This document shows positions 45,046-55,819 of a DNA stretch of 64,000 nucleotides, in pieces. Position 1 is the stretch's first letter. Each line of letters opens with the position of its first letter. The position numbers and the translations under genes were made by a program. This DNA comes from Paralithodes platypus (taxonomy: Eukaryota; Arthropoda; Malacostraca; Decapoda; Lithodidae). The stretch is taken from NCBI GenBank assembly GCA_032716605.1, contig CM064509.1, positions 38,660,924 to 38,724,923 of the forward strand. The letters run 5' to 3'. The notes beneath the pieces are model-generated. The model had not been told where the DNA came from, did no database searches, and was given only the letters and a program-made list of their open reading frames with translations.

Positions 45046-48000
45046 GGAGAGACAGGAGACAAAGAGGCAGACCCAGTAGTGCTAACAGGGGAGTAGGGTA
45101 CGGACTGGAGGAGCGGGATGGTGTAATTGCTGGAGGAATGGTTGATGGATTAAGGATTATGTTTAGTAATGTGGATGTGTTTACTCAGGACAAGAAAAGA
45201 GAACTGATATGTAGGTTGCAGGATGAAGAGGAAAAACCTGATATCATAGCCCTACAGGAAGTAAGACCAAAAAATGTTAGAATTGAGAGGGAACTGGTGG
45301 AATATAGTTTGGAGGGTTTTGAGTTATATGAGAGAAATGCTATTAGAGCAGAGGTTGGAAGAGGACTGTTTATTTATGTAAGAAAAGAGCTCAAGGTTAA
45401 TGAGGTGGATATGAGACAGCAGTATTGTGAGTATTTGTGTATTGAAGTAAAATGTGTAAGAGGATCAATTCTAATTGCCTCTATATATAGAAGCCCAAAT
45501 AATAGCAGGGGAGAGGATGATAACCTACTGAAAGCAATGGAGGAGATAGATAATAGAGAGAATAAATATAAAATTTTGATTGGAGATTTCAATTTGCCAA
45601 GGATCAACTGGGCAAATTGTACTACTCCAGCGGGACAGGGTAGCATGGAAAATAAGTTTATAGAGAAAGTGAGAGATTGTTTTTTAACGCAACATATTGT
45701 AGAGATGACAAGATATAGAGATGGGACGCAGGGGAGTGTACTTGATTTGATTTTTAGCAATGAAGAGGATATAGTGGAACATGTTAATGTGGATAGCCCT
45801 ATAGGTCGTAGGCCTGTATAAGCTTTAGTTGTAACATTAAATCGGAGAGGGATAATAAAAGCAATAGAAAAATATACATGTATGATAGAGCAGATTATGA
45901 GCTGCTGAGACGGTGTTTGGACATTGACTGGGAGGAATATTTGAACGGTGAAGACGCTGAAGGAATGTGGAGGAAAATTAGAGTCAAACTGGAGAATGCT
46001 GTATCCAAAAGTGTACCAGTAAGGGAATATAAGGATAAAACAAAATTGAGGAAAAGAACTAACCCAGAATTGCCAATGAAAAGAAAGCTTTGGATATTGA
46101 TTAGAAGAAAGAAACGATTGTGGGAAAGATTAAAATTGTTAAAAAAGAACAGGGGGTCTAGTATAGAGGCTAAGGAAGTGGATCTGGAACGTAGACAAAT
46201 AAACAATAAAATAAGGTGGGAAACAAGGAGGGGGGTGAAGGAGAGGGAGAGAGAGATAGCTAGAAATGTGAAGGATAATCCAAAAATATTCTGGAAGTAC
46301 ATTCAGGAAAAATTAACAAGAAGAGTAGGGATCCCAGAGCTGGTGGGGGGTTGAATGATGGGAGTAGAGCGGAGACTGATAAGGAGAAAGCAGAGGTGCT
46401 GGGGAAATACTTTGGGGGGGTACTAACAGTGGAGTCGGAGGATGCAGTGCCTACTATTCCCATCAAACAGGCACCAGCACTGGAACTAGTAGAGTTTTCC
46501 CATGCTAGAATAAGAAGGGCTATAGAAAAAATGAACAGAAGTAAGTCACCGGGACCGGATGGGATACACCCAAGAATCATAAAGGAAGGAGGGGAGATGT
46601 TAGTAGAGCCATTGAAAATGTTATTTGAGGTATCGTTTAATACAGGACAAATCCCGATGGACTGGAGAGAGGCGAACATAACAGCTATATTTAAGAAGGG
46701 AAAGAGAAATGACCCAGGGAATTATAGACCAGTCAGTTTGACAAGTGTTGTGTGTAAACTAATGGAAACGGTAATTAGAGAAGGAATAATGGATCATATG
46801 AAGTCAAACCAACTTTTCAGTGGGAGACAGTTCGGATTCTTGCCGGGGAGGTCGACGGTACTACAGCTAATTAAGGTGGTAGATGATTGGATGCAAATTC
46901 TAGAAGATGGTGATGTAATAGACGTGGTATATTGCGATTTTATGAAGGCCTTCGATAAGGTCCCACATAAAAGGTTAATAGTGAAAGTTAGAAGCTATAA
47001 TATAGGGGAGAAATGTGTGAAATGGATAGAAGCCTTCCTGAAAGATCGGAGACAGAGGGTATTGGTGAATGGAATAGGCTCGGGGTGGAGGGAAATTACA
47101 AGTGGGGTACCTCAGGGATCTGTGTTGGGACCACTGCTGTTCGTTATATTTATCAACGACTTGCCTGAAGTTATAACTAATGGAAGTGAGGTATACCTGT
47201 ATGCGGATGACACTAAACTGTATAGAAGAGTGAGGAGTAAGGAAGATATGGGTTTGCTTCAAGGAGATGTGGAGGGCATGAAGGGATGGTCTGAGCATTG
47301 GTTAATGCCTTTTCATCCAAAAAAATGCAAGTACATGCGGATTGGGACCAGCAAGATAGACAAGGTAGGATACAGTATGTATGAAGCGATGGAGGAAGTG
47401 AGTGCAGAAAAGGATATAGGAGTAGTGATAGATAATAAGTTAAATTTCTCAGAACATTTAGCGGAAAAGATAAACAAAGCCAATAGAATTGTAGGGCTGA
47501 TAAGGAGGACATTTGTGTCACTTGACGAAGAAATCTTCAGGAATCTATATACAGCGCTGGTTAGGCCACACCTGGAATATGCAAACCAGGTGTGGGCTCC
47601 ATATATGGTAAAGGATATAGAAGCAGTGGAGAAAGTGCAGAGAAGAGCTAGCAAGCTGGTACCAACGTTGAAGAACGCGGGCTATGAGCAGAGGTTGAGG
47701 ACACTGGGACTTCCGACACTGGCATATTCCAGGAGAAAGAGAGGGGATATGATAGAGACTTTTAAGATAGTGTCAGGAAAGTACGATGAGGATGTGTGTG
47801 AAGGTATCTTCTTGATGCGGGAGGGAACAAGAACGAGAGGACACTCTAAGAAAATTTACAAAGAAAGAAATAGGCTTGAGAAGGCGAAGAACTCATTTTG
47901 TGATAGAGTGGTAAATGAGTGGAACGCACTGCCCCAGTATGTAGTCGATTCCGAATCAATAAGGGAGTTTGAAAGTAATCTTGATAAAGCATGGGGAAGA

Positions 48001-48172
48001 CAAGATTTGAAGTTTGATTATAAAACAAAAATACAGAATAGTAAAAATGTTGCGTCTGCTACCGCCGCCGCCAACACCGTGAACGACCGCAGCAGTGCAA
48101 GTACTGGTACTGAGCTGGATACACAGGCATAGTTTGCCTTTTTCCAGAGGATCTACTGTAAGAAACTGTAAG
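45046..48172 (+). mobile_element. LINE B copy 1 (5'-truncated) inside the I/Nimb LINE
   Basis: A plus-strand CR1-like LINE lacking ORF1, starting at the end of ORF1 and ending in two ACTGTAAGAA-type tail units. It is flanked by GTATAG (45040-45045 and 48172-48177; the first G is ambiguous). Removing it restores FSLYDTLAQ in the host ORF1. It is very similar to LINE B copy 2 (54498-59512). Confidence 0.9.
45100..48132 (+). pseudogene. LINE B copy 1 ORF2: endonuclease-RT, two small lesions
   Basis: The endonuclease (about 45150-45821) has DEEEKPDIIALQEVRPK, LIASIYRSPNN and LIGDFNLPRINW. At GRR (45805) seven bases present in copy 2 are missing, removing the catalytic SDH. The linker (45878-46354) ends at a one-base loss in a G run near 46345. 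The RT segment (46351-48132, 593 codons) is fully open: SKSPGPDGIHPRIIKE, NYRPVSLTSVVCK, VYCDFMKAFDKVPH, SGVPQGSVLGPLLF, YADDTKLY and a complete thumb ending SASTGTELDTQA. Confidence 0.93.
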
Positions 48173-49430
48173 TATAGACTGAAATCATCCATAGGTTCAC
48201 CAGAGACCGTGAAAAACCGTGACCAATCAGGGGGACTGAACATAGCGTTATAAGTGTCCTTCGAAGCAGGGGTATACGTGTTACGTTTACGCCTTTGTCG
48301 GTTATGCGAAGGTACGAACGGTTGAAGCGTGTGAATGGCAGAGGAAATACCGGCAAGGTCTTTTCCTGTACCTGCATCAATGGCTCGTTGAGATCGTGGA
48401 GGTACAGAAGCAGGTTTAATTGAGGTAGTAGATCCTGCATCCGGAGGGAAGATGGTAACAGATGGATTCACAGACGGGTCAGGGATGCAAGAAGCATCCG
48501 TAGGGGTGTCAGCTGAGGGCATGCGAGGTTCTTCATTAAGGTTGTCAACGGAATGAAGAGGTAGGCTAAGGCTAGAATCATAATCTGGTAATTTAGAAGG
48601 TAAAGTCGAGACTGTGGGGTTGTCATCACTATTATTGATCACAGAGGCAGTACTGTGCATAGGAATTGATGCCGGGGAGACCACCCGATGGATCTCACTA
48701 CCCGACGATGGAGAATTCGTCACAGTATCCTTAGGAGGTTTGCCAAGGTCTGTGGGTGCCATGCCTGAGTGGGGAACTCCGGCACTGTTGGCAGCAGGGG
48801 AAGGGTCCTTGAGGCAGTCCAATTTCTCGCAGGGGTCGGCGTCGGAGGGGGCAATTTTAGATTCCATAGGACGAATATTTCTAAATTCATCTGAGTCAGA
48901 TTCCAAACCCACCATGGAGCCACAATTAGAGGACGGGACGACCGCCCTAGGAATTCTTGCAGATATACACCCCGACTAATGCACCTTAAGGGCCGTCGAT
49001 CAGTCGATCGCCGACCCAGCACAAGGGTTAGGGTTTGGCATAAAAGTTTCCCCTCGCTCTAACACGTCAGGTACCACAGTTCGACGGGTGTAGGGATTGC
49101 CGACCCACAACACCCTCCAACGAAACCAAAGAGTGAGTACGGTCGTTTACCTCATGACAGTCACGGTGCTCCCAAAGGAGGGGGCAGCGGGAAGAAGGGA
49201 AAAACGGAAAACAGAAAGGATGAGAAATGATAGGGCCCACTACAATTAGTTGGGGGCGGCAGGAAGGGTGGGCATGCGGGCATGCACTCCCCTCCTGCCG
49301 CCTCCGTCAGCCCCCGCACGTGTTCAAAAGTGAAACCAACGAAGCAGGCAGAGCGGGGGCAACGTCATGGTATCCCGCCCTCACACCGTACCCCTGCCCA
49401 TCCAATCTTGTCTAAATTAACTTGATACCT

Positions 49431-49780
49431 GGATGATCTAATGAACCCGGTCGGGTTGTGCGGTGGACCCGTGACAACGGCTTAAGGAGCCAGATAGGAT
49501 GGACAATGTTCTGCAATTTTCTCTTTTCTTTCTCATCAATATTTTCATTTTCCTTTAAAATAGTAGCCTCAAAAGTGTGTACAACGTACCTAGTAGAGAG
49601 AGCAAGGCACTACTCTAGATTTTATCGATTTAATCGCGCTAGTGATTACGATAATTGCCCGCTCCAGAGCGGAACGGAATTATACGATAAGTATATAGCT
49701 CTACGTTGGATACTCCGAGGCTACCTACCAAATAGAAGGTTTTCCTTCTTTGGTATTGGGAGAGTGTCAAACCTCCCAAT
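49431..49780 (+). repeat. DIRS2 right inverted terminal repeat
   Basis: Reverse complement of the left repeat without the poly(A) LINE fragment, showing the undisturbed repeat (GTAGAGAGAGCAAGGCACTA region). Its outer tip is right-end-specific, ending CTCCCAA(TTT) at about 49780. Confidence 0.9.
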
Positions 49781-50316
49781 TTTTTCACTAGGCCTAGGTA
49801 ATTTTCGAGTTATTCAATTGACAGCATTGGTTATTTTTCCGGCTCAATATTTTCTAAGAGGGAGTTCAATGCCTAACAAGAACTGATCCAAAACGAAGAT
49901 CTGTTAAAACTTGTATATCACCCCCTCCTATACTGATTATACAGGCTAAAAGTATGGACTGTGCATTTTGCACTAAAACATTGGACAGGAATAAGCAGCA
50001 ATAATAAAATATTAATTTTAAATAGTAGGAGCCAAAAAACGAATGAAATAAAGCCACGAACGCAGGTCCAATGTTCTCCTTGTTTGTCCTGACATATCCC
50101 AGCTTTCTTGCCAATCATTTTCCATAAGAAATCACTGTATGTCCGAAGTTTTCCATACAAGTCCGAAGTTTCCACTTTTCAAGAATACTTCGGACATCAT
50201 TTAGGATAAGGATAGCTCTCTTATTATGGGGGATAATTTTAGGAGGCTTCCTGGATTACGGCACACTATCACCACACATCACTTGACATCGTTAAATCTC
50301 GATAATGTGTTTACAG
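49781..50316. other. No recognised feature
   Basis: AT-rich non-coding sequence between DIRS2 and the LINE C fragment. Confidence 0.4.
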
Positions 50317-50597
50317 TTGTTGTTGTTGTTCCCTAAGCTGCCTGGCCGAACAGCCCCGAGTCCCTGAGGAAGCCCATGACCGCGATCGGGCTTTCCCACA
50401 GAGCTCTCATTGAGTGTAGATTGTGTTGTTGGCGTAAGTGGTTGTGTGAAATGCAGTCTTCTATGATGTGTTCGATGGTATGGGGTGCTGTGTTACATCC
50501 CGCGCAGGTGTCGACGACAGAGTCATTCAGTCTCTTCTGATAGCTCAGAAGAGCTGGATGGTGTCCGCATCTCAGCCTGGCCAGGTGGACTCTGTCC
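50317..50597 (-). mobile_element. LINE C 3' fragment with the empty DIRS1 site
   Basis: A 281-bp 5'-truncated LINE C copy with an exact 12-bp duplication (ATGTGTTTACAG at 50305-50316 and 50598-50609) and an (AAC)n tail. It codes for the ORF2 C-terminus with CAGCNTAPHTIEHIIEDC (CxxC..EHxxxxC). At 50486/50487 it reads GGGGTGCTGTGTTAC, the uninterrupted form of the DIRS1 junctions at 286 and 18437. Confidence 0.93.
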
Positions 50598-50609
50598 ATG
50601 TGTTTACAG

Positions 50610-51748
50610 TCATGAGAAATTGTTAAAAAAAAAACTCTAAAAATGTCTGAAATTACCCCAGTTTACGGTACTTGTTGATATCTTGCGATGGGTGAAAACT
50701 AGAAGTCTCTAGACCAAGTAGTTCAGTTTTTATGGTGAAAAAAGTAGGTCAATTATGGCGGCCGGGAGCCTAGAATAGTGGGAACTCCCGAGTTTCGTAA
50801 TTTACCGATGCTCATATCTCTGTAAATAAATGGCCTAACCTAGTTTATATACATACCAGAGGCAGTACTCAGTGTTATCTTGGGATGGGTGAAGACTAGA
50901 ACACTGTACATTAACCTAGTAAACTTGATAAGCCTCACGTAATGGTTACTATGGCGAACGCGATGGGCCTCACGGAAGTAAGACCATAAATAAATACCTT
51001 CCAAAATACCCCAGAGGCTCTCAAAACAAAGAAATATGTGATTAGGTGAGATAATTCCCCTCTATTACCTCCTAACACTCATCCTCATGTGTCTCAACCC
51101 CCACCTTTTCCCCTTCTTCAATTATCACCTATTTTTCCTCTTATTTTCGTCATTTAAAGGTTATTTTCGGAGCGAATTATTCTCACGCGGTCTCGAGAAC
51201 ACGGGCGAGTCATTTAAAGACCCTATAGGAGTGTGAGATCTCTCCCGGAGAGATCAGTTGCAAGCCAGGCGTTGGAGAGGGAGGATGTTGATCTCTCAGC
51301 TGGCCACTCCAGAATACGATCGGTCGGCGAAAATATAAGTTTTTCACTCTCCAATTGCTATTCCCACTTCTTTTATCGTTCTTCAATGTTCATATGTTCA
51401 TCATATACCGGTAAGTAAAATAAATGCACATGGAGAAGAAATAATGCTTTATATCGTAAATATAACAAATTCTGTAAGAATCGAAGGCTAAAAATGCACA
51501 AATAACTACCCTCGCCCCTAGGGCGTTTTTGCGTTTGTTGGGTTACGCTGTTATTGTGTGAGGTGCAAAATAAAAGCCAGTGTTTTGTTACGATACTGAT
51601 AACTGTTCGAATGCGGCAATGTAGTAGCAGCGGCCACGGTGGCACGCGGCAGGGATGGGTCGATTACATGAGCAGTGTAATTGATTACGATAACAGCCGA
51701 ATTTTAAGATTACTATTACGATTATGATTACAGAAGACCTGAATGTAC
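50610..51748. other. Non-coding DNA left of Tigger
   Basis: No gene. Contains a loosely repeated ~200-bp segment (GATGGGTGAARACTAGAA at 50689 and 50896; ATGGCCTAACCTAG at 50828, also at 29071). A block at 51030-51400 matches 29640-29990 in inverted orientation. Confidence 0.5.
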
Positions 51749-52031
51749 AGTTGGTCCTCCAATAACGCGGCCAATGTGTTCTGGTTACCGCCCGTGTTAG
51801 CCAAATCCGCGTTACCGAACCCATATGTTTACATGTTAAAGGTACCTTGGTGTTTTGGGGATATCCACAAAGTCCACTTTTTCTCCATAGAAGCCTATGT
51901 TATAATAATAAATTCAATTATAAAGGTTATTTTACATGTGCATTGGGTTGATTTGCCCATTGCATCTCTTACCTCTGAATAATTGAAGTGTTGCATCCAC
52001 CTCCCCCCCTCCCCACCCGGATCCATCGCCG

Positions 52032-53719
52032 TCACTGCGATGAAGTTGATGGTCTGGTAGCTCTCGCCGCCAGCCATTCGTTGATAAGGCGAGGTCCCTC
52101 CCCAGCTTCAGCATCAGAGTCCTCGAAGCCACTGTAGTCGGCATCTGATACACCCGACAGTAAATCATCTGGTGGCTGAGGGTCGGAGTCACTCGACGCC
52201 ACTTTGTTGTTGTTGTTGTTGTTCCCCAAGCTGCCTGGCCGAACAGCCCCAAGGCCCCGAGCAAGACCAAGGCCATAACCGAGCGCCCCCACAGAACCCT
52301 CCCTGCTGACCACAATAAAGCCTGGGTGACCGAAGCCACTCCATGGCGGGGAGCTGAGGAGGGTGCTGAAACGCCCAGGAAACGCCACTTGTTCCTGTTG
52401 CTGTGCTCGTTGTCGAAAGAAATCTGTTATTTGTGTCTGCTGGTGTGCATTTATCCTGTCGTGAAACATGTCGAAGTACGGCTGGATGGAAGCAGTGAAG
52501 CTTGCTATTATCTGTGCTGAACGATCATGTTTGGGATCAAAGTTGTTCATGTGATGGCTGAGGCGTTGTGACAATTCTACAAATTCCCGTAGACCAGGAG
52601 TATTCGGCTCTTCCTGGGGTTCGTCTTCTTCTTAATGTTCTTCCTCTGCCTGCTCTTCCTCTTCCAAATCCTGCATTACGTCCTCGACATCAGTCTCCTG
52701 TGGTGGCTGAATAAACCCTTGAATATCTTCTGGCCCCACTTCACCCATCCCAGGCACACGTCTGGCAACCTCGACTGCTCTCTCCACCACTGCCTCAAGC
52801 CTGACTGGCTGATCAGGTAAATCCAGCTTGTGCCCAGGTAACCCCTCTAGAACATTCCTCCAGGCATGGTGGATTGTAGCTCTTGTCACATCAGCCCACG
52901 CTTCCACCATTGTATCCACTGCATTCTTAATATGAAACCTTTTCCAAAAGGCATGCACTGTCATAGCTGCTCCGTCGGCGGGTTCCTGTTGGTGTTGTGG
53001 TCGTTGTTGTTGTTGTTGTGGTGGAGGCGCGTTTGGTGCCTGCTCATTCAGTGGTGGGGGAGAGTCTGGGGCTGACAGTTCTTCGAGTGGTGGGAGAGAG
53101 TCAGGGACTGATTCATCGTCTGACATCTGTAGCAGTTCTTCTTGGGTGTCAGTGGCAGTGTCGAGCATCAGGAAAGTCTTAGTGGCATACGCACCCTTAA
53201 AGCACGCTATCACCTCCTGGTCCAGGGGCTGTAGGAGAGACGTAGTATTCGGGGGCATGAACATCACTTTTACGTTAGGGTGCCGATCAACCAACAATCG
53301 GGAATGTCTGGGTGCATTATCAAGCAATAACAGTGCTTTAAAAGCAATGTTTTGACGGGCACAAAATGTTTCCAAGTCCTTTACAAAATGATTATCGAAC
53401 CATTCGAGGCTCAACGCTGACGACATCCAGGCCTTCTTGTTGCTCATCCAATGCACATTCAACTTGGTCATGTCCATATTGTGATAAGGCCTTGGCCGCT
53501 TTGCCTTATGGATGATTAGAGGCTTCATCTTGCAGGTGCCGGAAGCATTGCAAGTCAACAAGATGGTTACACGTTCTTTGGCCATTTTGTAGCCCCTTGC
53601 TGCCTTCTCCTTGCGAGAAATGTAAGACCTTTTAGGCATTTTCTTCCAGTTGACTCCCGACTCATCACAGTTAAAAATCTGATCCAAGTTGTAGCCATCA
53701 GCCACAATAACCTCACGTA
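52032..53719 (-). pseudogene. Tigger transposase, DDE core and acidic C-terminus
   Basis: The catalytic part (53719-52632) has IFNCDESGVNWKKMPKRSY with the first Asp, ILLTCNASGTCKMKPLIIHK, ALLLLDNAPRHSR with the second Asp, and FMPPNTTSLLQPLDQEVI with the third acidic position. An acidic, P/Q-rich tail follows. The frame ends at a TAA near 52632 in a run of GAA codons; the continuing acidic reading (DEPQEEPN, then 52574-52032) suggests a small frameshift. SINE S4 lies within the C-terminal segment. Confidence 0.9.
52205..52381 (-). mobile_element. SINE S4, 5'-truncated
   Basis: Minus-strand 3' part of the SINE, with (AAC)n reading as GTTGTTGTTGTTG at 52205. Flanked by a 9-bp duplication ACGCCACTT (52196-52204 and 52382-52390). 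Sits in the Tigger C-terminal coding part. Confidence 0.88.
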
Positions 53720-54122
53720 GTGGTGATGGGCTGGTCTATCAGAGTGAGAACTGAGCGATCTCTGCCATACCCATAGCTTACTCTGACTGTTCCTTTTACT
53801 TATATATTTTCTAGATCTCAAGTGACGGCGTCTCTTCCGTGGATTGACCTCCCAATCTACCAAGATTGGAAGCCAAAGCGTCACATTTTTTCCTTTGCCC
53901 CTCAGCTTTCTCTTCATAATTGATGAGGGGCACAGGGCCCTGGGTGGGGCTTTGGTTTCCCGAGCGTTTCTGTCGCCCTCCTCAGCTCCCCGCCATGGAG
54001 TGGCTTCGGTCACCCATGCTTTATTGTGGTCGGCTGGGAGGGTTCTGTGGGGGCGCTCGGTTATGACCTTGGTCTTGCTCGGGGCCTTGGGGCTGTTCGG
54101 CCAGGCAGCTTGGGGAACAACA
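53720..54122 (+). mobile_element. SINE S2, 5'-truncated
   Basis: About 400 bp matching 8820-9219, lacking the hairpin head. Flanked by ACAATAACCTCACGTA (53704-53719) and ACAATAATCTCACGTA (54123-54138), a 16-bp duplication with one mismatch. Splits the Tigger transposase. Confidence 0.9.
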
Positions 54123-54731
54123 ACAATAATCTCACGTAAGAAAGCAGGGTATTCGTTGGCTGCAGCATTGTCGGCGCTTGCTGTCTCTCCTGTTATCCGA
54201 ACACTTTTCATTTTGTTTCGTTTATTGAAGGACATCAAGCACCCAGCAGATGCCTTAAAGGGTTTGGGGTTCTGCACATTGTTCATTCGAGCCACTGCTG
54301 CATAATATTTCTTGGCTTTTTCTCTGATCATCCGTCCGTCTGTCGGCACATGATTCTTGTTTTGCCTCGCCAAATACCGCACCATTAGCTTCTCTGTCTT
54401 CTTTAGGATGACATTTCCCACTTTTATCGACGCCTGAGTACCTTCTGCAGGGTTTCCCTTCATAATGTTGGCAATCTTCTCCCTGTCCTTCCAAATGCGG
54501 CACACAATGGAGGAAGGCGGACGCAAGTTTTTGAGGCTCCGGCATATGTTCATGGGAATGGATAAGTAATTCACGGAATATCGAGTGCATACGGGGCTAT
54601 CAAGGAGAGGAAGGATTTGTGAAGTGTTTGGAGGATATATTGGTGTGGTGGAGGGGTGATATATAGTGTAATAAGAGTGTGTAGTGACGGGACAGCGGTA
54701 GTGTTGTGAGTTGTTGAGTTTGTAAACAAAC

Positions 54732-55817
54732 ATGGCGGAGGGAATTTCGGGTATGACTGAGGCGGAAGAAAAGTTACAATGTTTTCGTGGGTTTAAGAGC
54801 ACAGATAATAAGTTAGAAGAGGTTATTATTGCTGTGAAGGATTTGGAAAAGTGGATGAGTGATACGGAGAAATGGAAGGGGGATATTGGTGAGAAAGTTA
54901 AGGCACTGTGTGTAATGTGTGGTGTGAGGGAAGGGAATAGGCCTAGCGAAGGAAGTGAATGCAGGCCTATTTCGGCAGTTAATGATAGCCTAGAGATGGT
55001 ATTGAAAAGGGTAGATGAACTGAGAGCAGAGAATATGGCATTGAAGGAGCAGCTGAAAGAATACGAAGGACGATTAAAGGAAGTAAAGGAGTCAACTGCA
55101 TGGACGGTGGTAGGTAAACAGAAATTCAAGGATTTGGAGGATATTATGAAAGAGCAAAAGGAAGAAATTAATATGACCAAAAAAGTTTTGAGAGTGTAGT
55201 TGTAGGGGGTCATGAAGAACAAGGAGAGTGTCGTGAGGGAGGCCATGGACAGGGATAGGGGTGTAATCTTGTATGGAGATATAGAGGCTCATATGAATGA
55301 TAATGGAGTGAGAAAAGTGAGGGATATGGAGACAGTGAAGGAGGTCATGAAAGGTGTGGATGAGGACGGATATGGATGGGAAGGGCAGGTGGAGGAGGTC
55401 AGTAGGATAGGTAGATATAAAAGGGGAGAGATGAGACCTATAAGGGTACAGTTTAAAACCAGGGCAGTGGCAGAGACGGTGACAAATTTTAGTTGGAGGC
55501 TAAATACAAATGAAAAACTGAAACATATAAGACTAAAGAAGGATTTGAGCATAGAACAAAGAAAAAAAATGAAGGAATTACAAGAAAAGGCTGATGAAAA
55601 TAATGGAAAGTTGGGTGAGGAGGATAAGAGAAATTTTTACTGGAGAGTGAGGGACGGAAAATTGAAGAAGTGGTTTATAAGAGTAGAAGAGAGGGGGAGA
55701 TCAGGGAGGGAAGAGAATGTGATAGGAGTTGTGACGGAGGAGGAGAACGGGGTGGAGGTGTCACAGGGAGAGACAGGAGACAACGTGGCAAACCCAGTAG
55801 TGCTAACGGAGGAGTAG
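54732..55817 (+). pseudogene. LINE B ORF1, coiled-coil type, one break
   Basis: Starts at MAEGISGMTEAEEKLQ (ATG 54732). A heptad-rich region around DELRAENMALKEQLKEYEG suggests trimer-forming coiled coil. A stop at 55197 separates the N-terminal part from the C-terminal part (55212-55817), which is basic (KNKESVVREAMDRDRG, KRGEMRPIRVQFKTR, RKKMKELQEKAD) and ends in an acidic tail. Presumed nucleic-acid chaperone of the LINE RNP. The layout matches LINE A ORF1. Confidence 0.82.
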
Positions 55818-55819
55818 GG

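Larger units (their letters stand above)
43086..48915 (-). pseudogene. I/Nimb-like ORF1 (gag) with zinc knuckles, split by LINE B
   Basis: Read right to left. The N-terminal part (48915-48178) is Ser/Pro/Asp-rich. LINE B then interrupts between FSLYD and TLAQDIGNF. The RNA-binding part (45040-44640) includes SAKRMIEVKTQEQSEALQAY. After a frameshift near 44640 come three knuckles: CTNCWKLGHSTPRC, CLNCGSEQHALNNC and CANCDGSHKANDRTC. Another frameshift near 44000 leads to a C-terminal part (43988-43086) with two further Cys motifs (CGCHTCGRFF and CGCPICFRNY). Its stop overlaps the ORF2 ATG in the words GATGGCATATAA, suggesting coupled translation of the two ORFs. Confidence 0.82.
39208..49430 (-). 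mobile_element. I/Nimb-like LINE, near full length, carrying LINE B
   Basis: A minus-strand LINE of about 7.1 kb once LINE B (45046-48172) is removed. It has ORF1 with CCHC knuckles, ORF2 with endonuclease, RT and RNase H, and an (AAC)n-like tail at 39208-39225. The presence of RNase H after RT fits the I/Nimb group. It lies in the DIRS2 3' region between the internal complementary region and the right repeat. The 5' end (near 49425) is approximate. A truncated relative is at 24061-24500. Confidence 0.88.
30468..49780 (+). mobile_element. DIRS2: second, divergent DIRS-type element (decayed, interrupted)
   Basis: Inverted terminal repeats (30468-31402 and 49431-49780), an internal complementary region (39094-39207) and plus-strand gag/RT-RH/YR remnants define a DIRS element unrelated in its terminal sequence to DIRS1. 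The ends are fixed to within a few bases, because the internal region reads as the right end (..AAACCTCCCAA) joined to the left end (TTTAGTAGTAGCC). Without inserted LINEs the element is about 7.7 kb. Catalytic residues of RT, RNase H and YR are all substituted, so it is dead as an enzyme source. Confidence 0.9.
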
